Shown here: positions 45,063 through 51,991 of the stretch, piece by piece
Layout: each line of letters begins with the position of its first letter
How positions within the stretch are numbered: position 1 is the stretch's first letter
Source of the DNA: Polyangiaceae bacterium
GTDB lineage: Bacteria; Myxococcota_A; Polyangia; Polyangiales; Polyangiaceae
Length of the DNA: 51,991 nt
NCBI GenBank assembly: GCA_020849655.1
Contig: JADLFU010000122.1
Coordinates: forward strand, 1-51,991
Reading direction: 5' to 3'
Translations under genes and position numbers: made by a program
Notes under the pieces: model-generated
What the model saw: the letters and a program-made list of their open reading frames with translations, nothing else
The model's database searches: none
What the model was told of the DNA's origin: nothing

Positions 45063-47077
45063 GGAGCGAGGTTCGCTTTCACCCAGGCGTACCCGGCGTC
45101 GTAGAGCGGGTCTCTGCCCTGGAGCAGCGCAGACTGCGCGGGCAGCACGACGACGTCGGGGCGCACGCCCTCGCCGCAGAGCGCCTCGCCCGTCTCTCCG
45201 GCGATCGTGTCGCCGCACGCGAGCTGGAAGGTGAGGCCCGTCCAGTACTGCCCGCCGAGGAACGTCGAGAACGCGCCGTTGGTCGGGTTCGGGCCGAAGA
45301 GGCGCACGTTCGGCGACGCGCCCTTCAGCGAGCGCGGCAGGTAGTCGCTCGCGGACACGTCGCGCGTCAGCAGCATCGCCACCGGCACGTCGAGGCTGGC
45401 GTTGTTCGAGCCCGACTCGGACGGCCACAGCCCCTTGTCCCGGTGGCGCTCGAACAGCGCGTGCCCCGCCGCGGCGTCGGCCGGGCCCTCCTCGTCGGCG
45501 CGGCTGCGCCAGACGAACGCGGTGTCGAGGTGCTTCGGCGTCGCGAACGCGAGGATGGGCATGCCCGTGTCGATCGTGCCGCCGTTGCCGGTGCGGTGAT
45601 CGAGGATCACGCCGCGCGCGGGCTCGTCGCGCCACGATTTCACCGCGGTGAGGCTGTCCTTCTTCACCTTGCTCCCGACGCTGCCGTCGAGGGAGTTCCA
45701 CACGAGGCCGAACACGCGCTCCGTGGGCGTGCTCTCCGTCGCGAGGCTGCCGTACGCGCGGCCGCCCGGGCCGCTAGCGGGGACGCCCTCGACGTGCACG
45801 CCGAGGCGGTTGTCGCACTCGACGCGATCGATCGGCTCGGTAGGTGCGATCTGCGAGGCGACGAGGAGCGTCTCCTCTGGCCCGCAGGACCCCTTCGCGG
45901 CGTCGCAGCGCACGACGGTCAGCGTCTGCGCGAGCGACGAGACGTACGGGCCGAGCGGCTCGAGGAACGCGGCCACCGACTCGGGATCGTTGACGCTCGG
46001 CGCGTCGCCTCGCCTGCTCTCGAGGGCGCGGACCCAGTCGATGGGATCCTCGCCGTCGATCGCCACGACGCGATCGCCCGTGCGCAGGCCCCACGCGCCC
46101 ACCGCGCCCGCGCGGCCGACGAGCACGTGCGGGCGGGCGGGGTCGGGGGCGGGCAGGCCCTCGACGTCCGCGTGCCCCGCGAGGAAGCACGCGTTGAAGG
46201 GCACGCGGCCCGGCACCTCGAGCGAGAACTGCCACGTCGCGAACGTCGAGCTGTGCGAGTCGCGCAGGCGGCCGATCGCCGCGGTGAACGCGCCGAAGAA
46301 CGCGACCCTGTCCGGCGCCGACTCCATCTTCGACATCAGCGCGAGCGCGGCGGGCAGGTGGAGCCGTCGGTTCGCGTACGGCCCGAACAGCGCCGTCAGC
46401 CGGGAGCGCAGCCACGCCGCGAGCGCCGCCTGCTGCGCCTTCGGCACGGGAGGCACGAGGCCGCGCGCGTCGAGGCAGCGGCGGTGGAGGCACAGCTCGT
46501 CGCTGCGGCAGCTCTGGGTGTCCTTGACGCCGAGGCAGGTGCGGGCGCTCCGGAACTCTCCCGACGCGACGAGCTCGGCGGCGTCGACGACGACGCCCTC
46601 CGGGCCGAACATCGACAGGCCGACGTGCGGACCGCGCGCGGCTTCGACCGAGAACTCCGCGCTCTCGAGCTCGATCCAGCCGTCGCTCGTCACGCGCCCG
46701 GTGGGCCAGAGCTGCGAGAGCACGGGCGCGATCGACGCGTCGTCGTACGAGGCGCCGACCGCGAGGAAGCCGTCGCCCTTCACCCACGCGCGCGCGAGGT
46801 ACGAGCCGTCGCCCGCGGGCAGCGCGAGCTTGACCTCGGCGCCCTGGTACGGCGCGACCTTCGCGGCGCGCGAGCCAGAGAGCGCGCTCGCGTCGTCGAC
46901 CAGCTCGTAGCCCGCCGCCGTCGCGTCGAGCCCGTCGGGGTACGCCTCGAAGTCGACGGAGACGACCGCGGTCGGGTCGAACGCGAACGTGCCGTCCGGG
47001 GCGAAGGTTCCGGCGCGCGCGGGCCACGCGATCGCGAGCGCGCCGAGCGCGACGCGGGCCGCGCGCCCCGGGATCAT
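45059..47077 (-). CDS. S41-like (PDZ, C-terminal processing) peptidase with N-terminal beta domain
   Basis: 672 aa. Signal peptide (1-22, IAWPARAG). Residues about 25-165 form a beta-rich, CBM-like domain. A helical part (230-300) precedes a PDZ-like segment (GAWGLRTGDRVVAIDGEDPIDWV, about 350-372) and a crotonase-like peptidase core with ARGVILDHRTGNGGTID (cf. RGNGGG of CtpA) and VAMLLTRDVSASDY, where the Ser of S41 proteases sits; a conserved Lys downstream is plausible (SLKG). Likely periplasmic or secreted. The ATG overlaps the efp stop (ATGA), and the lipoprotein gene overlaps its end. Confidence 0.78.
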   Translation of the reverse strand: MIPGRAARVALGALAIAWPARAGTFAPDGTFAFDPTAVVSVDFEAYPDGLDATAAGYELVDDASALSGSRAAKVAPYQGAEVKLALPAGDGSYLARAWVKGDGFLAVGASYDDASIAPVLSQLWPTGRVTSDGWIELESAEFSVEAARGPHVGLSMFGPEGVVVDAAELVASGEFRSARTCLGVKDTQSCRSDELCLHRRCLDARGLVPPVPKAQQAALAAWLRSRLTALFGPYANRRLHLPAALALMSKMESAPDRVAFFGAFTAAIGRLRDSHSSTFATWQFSLEVPGRVPFNACFLAGHADVEGLPAPDPARPHVLVGRAGAVGAWGLRTGDRVVAIDGEDPIDWVRALESRRGDAPSVNDPESVAAFLEPLGPYVSSLAQTLTVVRCDAAKGSCGPEETLLVASQIAPTEPIDRVECDNRLGVHVEGVPASGPGGRAYGSLATESTPTERVFGLVWNSLDGSVGSKVKKDSLTAVKSWRDEPARGVILDHRTGNGGTIDTGMPILAFATPKHLDTAFVWRSRADEEGPADAAAGHALFERHRDKGLWPSESGSNNASLDVPVAMLLTRDVSASDYLPRSLKGASPNVRLFGPNPTNGAFSTFLGGQYWTGLTFQLACGDTIAGETGEALCGEGVRPDVVVLPAQSALLQGRDPLYDAGYAWVKANLAP

Positions 47078-47640
47078 CGCCGGTTGACGCGCTCGAGGTA
47101 GTCGCCGGTGCGCGTGTCGACCTTCACCCACTCTCCCTCGCTGATGAACAGCGGCACCTGGATCTGCGCGCCGGTCGAGATGGTCGCGGGCTTCGTCACG
47201 TTGCTCGCGGTGTCGCCCTTCACGCCGGGATCGCTGTGCGTGATCTGCACGACGACGTGCGCGGGCAAGGTCACGCCGATGGCGTTGCCGTTCCACAGGA
47301 CGATGTCGACGTCGAGGTTCTCGAGGAGGAAATTCTTGTCCTGCTCGTCGAGCTTGTCGCCCGAGACGTACACCTGGTCGCCCGTCGCCGAGTCCATGAA
47401 CACGTACGCGTCGCCCTCGGGGTAGATGTACTGCAGCTTGCGCTCCTCGACGTCGGCCGGCTCGAGCTTCTCGCCGGACTTGAACGTGCGCTCGAGCACC
47501 GCGCCCGTCGCCAGGTTGCGGATCTTCACCCGCGTGAACGCCTGGCCCTTGCCGGGCTTGACGAACTGGAAGTCGACGACCGTGTAGGGCGAGCCGTCGA
47601 GCATGATCTTCAGGTTCTTGCGGATGTCGGACGTGTCCAT
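47074..47640 (-). CDS. efp: Elongation factor P
   Basis: 188 aa, full length, KOW/OB domains: MDTSDIRKNLKIMLDGSPYTV, VKPGKGQAFTRVKIRN with the modifiable Lys at the PGKGQAF tip, RTFKSGEKLEPADVEERKLQY, and the C-terminal VPLFISEGEWVKVDTRTGDYLERV. It relieves ribosome stalling at poly-proline. The tip Lys is of the EpmAB/lysylation type; the modifying genes are not in the window. Downstream partner genes overlap; upstream 61 bp separate it from the 47702 gene. Confidence 0.97.
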   Translation of the reverse strand: MDTSDIRKNLKIMLDGSPYTVVDFQFVKPGKGQAFTRVKIRNLATGAVLERTFKSGEKLEPADVEERKLQYIYPEGDAYVFMDSATGDQVYVSGDKLDEQDKNFLLENLDVDIVLWNGNAIGVTLPAHVVVQITHSDPGVKGDTASNVTKPATISTGAQIQVPLFISEGEWVKVDTRTGDYLERVNRR

Positions 47641-47701
47641 GGCGAAACCGGCGAGTCCGCTAGCACGCGCGCCCTGCGACGAGAACCCTATACGCCCGGC
47701 C

Positions 47702-48610
47702 TCACCGGGCCTTCGGGGGGGGCTCGGGGAGCGTCAGCGCCGACGAGACGAACAGCGTCGGCGTCGCCTCGCTCACGGTCTGCGAGACGTCGAGGCGCAC
47801 CGTCGCGCGCAGCGGGCGCTCCGCGAGCGCGGGTCCGCCCACGCGGCGCACCCAGTCTTCCAGGCGGCCGACGTCGAGGTTCAGCAGCACCGAGGCGCTC
47901 TCCCCGCGCCGGGTGGGGAGGAAGACGCGGGTCACCGGGGCGCGCAGCGCGCCGATCCTCCCGACGGAGGTGTCGCCGGTCGCCTGGACCGCGCGCGGCG
48001 TGAACACCATCACGCCGTCCGCGGTGCGCGCGGCGTACACCGGCACCCCGAGCCCGGCGACGCGCGCCAGGCGGAGCTCCACGCGGGAGAGCTGCTTCGC
48101 CTCGCAGCGCGCGCCGTCGGCGTAGCCGTCGCCCACCGTCCACACGGCGGTGCCGTCCGGCTGCTCGGCCAGCGTCTCCCAGCGGATCGGGGCTCGAGGC
48201 GACGCCGTCTCGCAGCGCAGCGCGCCCGACTCCACCGCGAAGCCCGCGCCGGTGGTGGACCGCTCACCGACCATCACGCTCGCTGGGTGGGCGGTCTCGA
48301 CGGAGAGCGGCACGCTCGCGCCCGCGCGGCGAGCGGTGCGCGCGTCGCCCACCTTCAGCTCGACCGCGTCGACGCCGACCTTGCCCTGGACGTCGGCCTG
48401 GCGCAGGTGAGGGGGCGGCGCGATCTCCGGGAGGCCGGCGACCGCGACGCCCCTGGCCGCCTGCACCTCACGACCGACGGGCGCGGGGGCGAGCTGCGGC
48501 GGGGCGCGCCGGCCGAACGGGTCCGTGACGATCGCGCGAGCGGCGGCCGCGAGCCCGCTCGACGCGACGAGCGCGAGCGCGGCGCACGCTGCGCGGGACG
48601 GCGCGCTCAC
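47702..48610 (-). CDS. Secreted protein of unknown function
   Basis: 302 aa from GTG; the GTGA overlaps the stop of the dihaem lipoprotein gene, so the two are probably coupled. Signal peptide about 1-27 (AALALVASSGLAAAARA). The mature part is beta-rich with Pro-rich start (RRAPPQLAPAPVG), one Cys pair (LRCETASP, ARCEAKQ) and no recognised domain. It ends PEPPPKAR. Same strand as efp, 61 bp upstream of it. Confidence 0.72.
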   Translation of the reverse strand: MSAPSRAACAALALVASSGLAAAARAIVTDPFGRRAPPQLAPAPVGREVQAARGVAVAGLPEIAPPPHLRQADVQGKVGVDAVELKVGDARTARRAGASVPLSVETAHPASVMVGERSTTGAGFAVESGALRCETASPRAPIRWETLAEQPDGTAVWTVGDGYADGARCEAKQLSRVELRLARVAGLGVPVYAARTADGVMVFTPRAVQATGDTSVGRIGALRAPVTRVFLPTRRGESASVLLNLDVGRLEDWVRRVGGPALAERPLRATVRLDVSQTVSEATPTLFVSSALTLPEPPPKAR

Positions 48611-50679
48611 AGCGTCTCCAGGTAGGCGACGAGCGCGAGGCGATCGGCGCGGGAGAGGTGCGTGGTGTGTCCCATCTTCGAGTCGGGCGCCTCGAGCACG
48701 TCGAGCAGCGTCGCGTACCGGCCGTCGTGAAAATAGGGCGCCGTCGCGCCCACGAACCGCAGCGACGGCGTCTCGAGATCGACGCGCTCGGCGCTCGTTC
48801 GCGTGCCGACGTCGTGGCGCGCGCCGTCGGTCGTCTGGGCGCCCGTGTGGCACGTCGCGCAGGCCGTCTCGGCGTCGAAGAAGAGCTCCCGACCGCGCGC
48901 GACGCGCGCCCGCTTGACGGTGTCGTCGTGCTCGCCGACGCGCGGCGCAGGCAGCTGCTTCACGTACGCGAGCAGCGCCTGGGTCTGAGCGTTCGGCAGG
49001 CCCGTCCCGCCGAGGCGCTGCGTCGTGTGCGCGACGTGATCCTCGAGCGTCGGGTGCGCGCCCGACCAGGAGAACGGCCCGGTGCCCTCGAGTCGCCCCG
49101 CGAGCATCGCGGTCTGGCGAGGGCCGTCCGGCGTCGACCACGTGAGCGCGTCCTCGCGGCCGTCGGGGTGGCAGCTGGCGCACGCGCGGCCGTCGGAGCT
49201 GATCATCGGGTCGCCCGTGCGGTGGAACAGCGCGCGGCCGAGCGCGACCTCGGGCGAGACCGACGGGCCGGAGAGCCGCGACAGCGCGATCTGCCGACCG
49301 CCGGTCGCCGCCTCACCGAGCGGGAGGATCGTGAGCTGTCGGTCGAACTGGGAGGCGACCACGAGCGTGCCCGTCGCCTCGTCGATCGCGACGCCCGCGG
49401 GCCCGGCCGGCACCTTCCATCGCCTCCGCTCGGCGCGCGCCGGATCGAGCGCGCGCGCGTCGAGCTCGAGCACCGAGTCGATGCCGAGGCACGCGACGTA
49501 CAGCGCGTCGCCGGAGGCGCGGGCGGCTCGGGGGAGCAGGCAGTCGGAGCGCTGCGCCTCGCGGCGCGAGAGCGTGAGCGCCGCGCGGGTCATCGCGCGC
49601 TCCGCGGCCGCGTCGATCACCGAGACCGAGCTCACCTCGGCGGCGAGCGGCGAGGAGGCGTCGCCGTAGCCGCTCGTCGCGCGCGTCGCCTCGCCCGGAT
49701 CGACCGTGACGAACGGCGCGAACAGCCGCCCCTGCCCGAGGATCGGCGCGGTCGGCTGCGGGCGCGCCGGGGTGGGTATGGGCTTCGGCGCGGGGCGCCC
49801 CGCGAGCGGGGGAGGGGGCTGCGGGAGCGGCGCCTCCGCGATGGCCGGCGGCGGAGGCTTGCCGGGCGAGGACGGGATGGCCTTCGCGAGCGCGAAGCCC
49901 TGGCACCCCTGACGGAGCTTCGCCGTGCGCTGATCGAGCCCGGCGCGGCCGAGGCGCTGGTGCAGATCGACCTCGCGGGCCGCCCCGTCGCCGTCGAGGT
50001 CCACGACGCTGAGCTTCGCGCCCACCACGTGCGAGACGAACGCGCGGCGCCCGTCGTCCGCGACCACGACCGCGCGGGGCTCGCGCGCGACGCTCGTCGT
50101 GCGCCTCCGGGCGAGCGTCTCGCCGTCGAGCGTCGTCAGCGCGTGCGCGTATCCGCTCGTGACGAGCAGCGATCGGTCGTCCTGGGTCGCGGCGAGCGCG
50201 ATGGGCTCCGCCGGCACGGAGACGGCGCACCGCGACGAGAGCGGCCGCTCGGGGTCCGCTGCGGGCTCGAGCACCTCGATCAGATCGTCGTGCCGGAGCG
50301 TGACCGCGACCCGGCCGTCGGCGAGCACGAGCGCCTGCTCGCCCCGCCCCCGCAGCTTCGTGACGGCGAGCTCGCGCCCGGAGCCCACGTCGATCGTGCG
50401 CAGCGCGGGCTCGTCGAGATCGGTCACGTACGCGAGCAGCCGCCGCCCTCGCTCGGTCGCCTGCTCCGCGAGCACCACGACGCCGCCCTGCCGCCCATCG
50501 CCGACCCGCGTAGCGCCTCCCGTCACGCGCCGTCCGCAGTCACCGGCGGGCGACCCCGAGGGCGCGGGGGCCGAAGCCCCGACCGTCGCGGGCGCGCGAG
50601 CGGTGGGGGCGGAGACGGTCGTGCTGCACGCGGCGAGCAGACCCGACGTGACGAGACCCAGGGTAGCGACGCGGCGCAT
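48607..50679 (-). CDS. Dihaem cytochrome c-type lipoprotein with propeller domain
   Basis: 690 aa. Lipobox LLAACSTT (Cys about 18). Residues about 60-480 hold YVTN/lactonase-like propeller strands (LLAYVTDLDEPALRTIDVGSG, RRAFVSHVVGAKLSVVDLDGDG, TGTLVVASQFDRQLTILPLGE), broken by a poly-proline insert near 270-295 (KPPPPAIAE, PQPPPPLAG). The C-terminal third is MauG/CcpA-like, with CXXCH haem motifs CASCH (about 499-503) and CATCH (about 605-609), plus SLRFVGATAPYFHDGRYATL and MGHTTHLS, where a Met/His ligand is expected. Likely a periplasmic or surface redox protein; its partner is unknown. The start at ATG 50679 fits the lipobox. Confidence 0.82.
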   Translation of the reverse strand: MRRVATLGLVTSGLLAACSTTVSAPTARAPATVGASAPAPSGSPAGDCGRRVTGGATRVGDGRQGGVVVLAEQATERGRRLLAYVTDLDEPALRTIDVGSGRELAVTKLRGRGEQALVLADGRVAVTLRHDDLIEVLEPAADPERPLSSRCAVSVPAEPIALAATQDDRSLLVTSGYAHALTTLDGETLARRRTTSVAREPRAVVVADDGRRAFVSHVVGAKLSVVDLDGDGAAREVDLHQRLGRAGLDQRTAKLRQGCQGFALAKAIPSSPGKPPPPAIAEAPLPQPPPPLAGRPAPKPIPTPARPQPTAPILGQGRLFAPFVTVDPGEATRATSGYGDASSPLAAEVSSVSVIDAAAERAMTRAALTLSRREAQRSDCLLPRAARASGDALYVACLGIDSVLELDARALDPARAERRRWKVPAGPAGVAIDEATGTLVVASQFDRQLTILPLGEAATGGRQIALSRLSGPSVSPEVALGRALFHRTGDPMISSDGRACASCHPDGREDALTWSTPDGPRQTAMLAGRLEGTGPFSWSGAHPTLEDHVAHTTQRLGGTGLPNAQTQALLAYVKQLPAPRVGEHDDTVKRARVARGRELFFDAETACATCHTGAQTTDGARHDVGTRTSAERVDLETPSLRFVGATAPYFHDGRYATLLDVLEAPDSKMGHTTHLSRADRLALVAYLETL

Positions 50680-50764
50680 GAGACGTAGGACGGGCCGGGC
50701 GGCGGCGAGTTCCCTGCGCTGGATCAAATCGGTCGCAGGTTGTCCTACACCTGCGAGCTCGTCG

Positions 50765-51361
50765 TCAGGCGGTGGGCACGGTCGTCGCGCGGAAGATCTC
50801 CACGCGCTCGAGCACGATGTCCGTGTCGGGCCGGTCGCGGCGGTCCTTCGCGACCTTGCCCATCGCGTCGACGATCTGCTGCCCCGCGACGACCTTGCCG
50901 AACACGGAGTGGCGCCCGTCGAGGTGCGGCGTCGCGCGGTGGGTGATGAAGAACTGCGAGCCGTTGCTGCCGGGCCCGGAGTTCGCCATCGACAGCACGC
51001 CCGGCCCGTCGTGGCGCAGCTCCGGGTGGAACTCGTCCGAGAAGCGGTACCCCGGCCCGCCGGTGCCCCAGCGGTTCGACGTCTCGAGCGAGCGGGTGAG
51101 CGGGTCGCCACACTGGGCCATGAAGCCGTCGATCACGCGATGAAACCTCACGCCGGCGTACAGCGCGCCCGTGCCGGGGCGGCCCGTGAGCGGATCGGTC
51201 CATGGCATCGTGCCCGCCGCGAGCCCGGCGAAATTCGCGACGGTCTTCGGCGCGCGCGACTCCTCGAGGCGCGCGACCACGGTGCCCATCGACGTGACGA
51301 AGCGTGCGTAGAGATCGCCCTCGCCGGGCGCGGTGATCGCGGGGAAGGTGGGGTCGGCCAT
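50765..51361 (-). CDS. Cyclophilin-type peptidyl-prolyl cis-trans isomerase
   Basis: 198 aa with the whole cyclophilin core: ARFVTSMGTVVARL, FHRVIDGFMAQCGDP (catalytic Arg and Phe), SMANSGPGSNGSQFFITH, and HLDGRHSVFGKVVAGQQIVDAM. No signal peptide, so cytoplasmic. The ATG begins MADPTFPAITAP, a normal short lead-in. Divergent from the last kinase gene, 101 bp between the starts. Confidence 0.95.
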   Translation of the reverse strand: MADPTFPAITAPGEGDLYARFVTSMGTVVARLEESRAPKTVANFAGLAAGTMPWTDPLTGRPGTGALYAGVRFHRVIDGFMAQCGDPLTRSLETSNRWGTGGPGYRFSDEFHPELRHDGPGVLSMANSGPGSNGSQFFITHRATPHLDGRHSVFGKVVAGQQIVDAMGKVAKDRRDRPDTDIVLERVEIFRATTVPTA

Positions 51362-51424
51362 CGCGAACGGGAGGTACGCGCCCTCGCGCCTCGGCGCAAG
51401 TCGGCCCGACGCGGGGGCACCCCG

Positions 51425-51454
51425 TTGACCGCCTGCCGAGAAGACTCCTACATT
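51425..51454 (+). promoter_or_regulatory. Promoter of the zinc-ribbon kinase, near-leaderless
   Basis: TTGACC (51425-51430), 18-nt spacer, TACATT (51449-51454). A start about 7 bp on would be at 51461-51462, right before the TTG codon at 51463, and no Shine-Dalgarno is present. Confidence 0.5.
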
Positions 51455-51462
51455 CGAGCGCG

Positions 51463-51991
51463 TTGAAGTCTTGCCCTCAGTGCAACCTCCGGTACCCGGA
51501 CGAGTCGACCTTTTGCTTCGTGGACGGCGCGTCGCTCACGTCGGTCGCAGATCCGCGCATCGGCACGACCGTCGGCGGCCGGTACGTCATCGAGGCGGTG
51601 CTCGGCGAGGGCGGCATGGCGACCGTCTACCGGGCGCGGCACAAGCTCGTCGACCGCCTCTGCGCGGTGAAGATCATGAACCCCGCCCTCGCGCGGGACA
51701 AGGTCGTGCGCGAGCGGTTTCGTCGCGAGGCGAAGCAGGCGCAGAAGCTCGCCCACCCGAACATCATCGAGATCTTCGACCACGGCGACACCGACGACGG
51801 CACCGCCTTCCTCGTGATGGAGCTGCTCCTCGGCGAGTCGCTCGCGGACGTCGTCGCGCGCGGCAAGGTGCCGCTCGCGCGCGCCGTTCCGCTGATGATC
51901 CAGATCGCCCGCGCCCTCGCCCGCGCGCACGATTTCGAGGTCGTCCACCGAGATCTGAAGCCCGAGAACATGTTCGTCGGTCGCGCGGCCG
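51463..51991 (+). CDS. Ser/Thr protein kinase with N-terminal zinc ribbon, 5' part
   Basis: 176 codons are inside the window. The TTG start gives (M)KSCPQCNLRYPDESTFCF, a CxxC-x(n)-C zinc-ribbon found at the start of many myxobacterial Pkn kinases. The kinase core begins at about residue 35: G-loop GEGGMATV, Lys in CAVKIMN, MELLLGESLADVV, and HRDLKPEN just before the window edge. No in-frame ATG or GTG precedes it. The rest, including DFG and any C-terminal domain, lies outside. HRD is intact, unlike two other kinases here. Confidence 0.9.
   Translation, partial: MKSCPQCNLRYPDESTFCFVDGASLTSVADPRIGTTVGGRYVIEAVLGEGGMATVYRARHKLVDRLCAVKIMNPALARDKVVRERFRREAKQAQKLAHPNIIEIFDHGDTDDGTAFLVMELLLGESLADVVARGKVPLARAVPLMIQIARALARAHDFEVVHRDLKPENMFVGRAA

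Noticed and set aside
44822-50688. Long plus-strand open frames opposite the S41-like peptidase and dihaem genes
   Set aside because: Shadows of well-supported minus-strand genes; no recognisable domain.

Overview
The window is a stretch of very GC-rich chromosome (well above 70% G+C by eye) that looks like a myxobacterium of the Polyangia type (Myxococcota). Pointers are: six Hanks-type Ser/Thr kinase genes in 52 kb, several fused to unusual partners; Ala/Gly-rich linkers in secreted lipoproteins; PEGA, FG-GAP and myxococcal Cys-rich modules; a MYXO-CTERM-like tail; and strong GC3 bias that leaves long empty antisense frames. No integrase, transposase, CRISPR array or phage gene was seen. 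This is a core-like chromosomal segment with lineage-specific signalling and surface genes between housekeeping blocks.

Layout. 1-5.7 kb: 3' end of an NFACT-type gene, then a minus-strand group of an MMPL/RND-like exporter, a CorC/HlyC protein and an OmpA/thrombospondin-3 outer-membrane protein; the last two share one uninterrupted frame. 5.8-9.2 kb: the conserved rpmH-rnpA-yidD-yidC-jag cluster (ribosome, RNase P, membrane insertion) followed by tatA. 9.2-10.9 kb: yceI-like gene plus LysR regulator behind a palindrome-rich control region, then tRNA-Arg(ACG) with a good promoter. 11.1-15.5 kb: M23 lipoprotein, kinase with C-terminal DUF4388-like domain, tadA and an aldo/keto reductase. 15.5-22.9 kb (minus): dut, then a PEGA kinase, an FG-GAP protein, a TPR/PEGA protein and a secreted repeat protein. 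23-28.5 kb: lipoprotein, M20 peptidase, zwf, a tiny Cys/Gly-rich membrane protein and alr.

28.5-34.8 kb is a kinase cluster: one kinase fused to a predicted beta-propeller, and divergently a kinase fused to a degenerate receiver domain and a kinase fused to a STAND-like NTPase, a membrane helix and an NTF2-like domain. 34.8-41.2 kb: tex, a lipoprotein, NAD-type isocitrate dehydrogenase, a TM protein and a stand-alone MshEN-like protein, ending in a 35-bp direct repeat and a 123-bp palindromic element. 41.2-44.2 kb: VOC protein, grpE and dnaK. 44.2-50.7 kb (minus): a run of close or overlapping genes, dihaem lipoprotein, secreted protein, efp, S41-like peptidase and Gly-rich lipoprotein. The window ends with a cyclophilin and a divergent, truncated zinc-ribbon kinase with a near-leaderless TTG start.

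Many same-strand neighbours use 4-bp ATGA/GTGA overlaps (MMPL/corC, FG-GAP/PEGA, dnaK/grpE, efp/S41, S41/lipoprotein, dihaem/secreted), so translational coupling is common here. All functional assignments rest on motifs read from the translations; no database search was possible.
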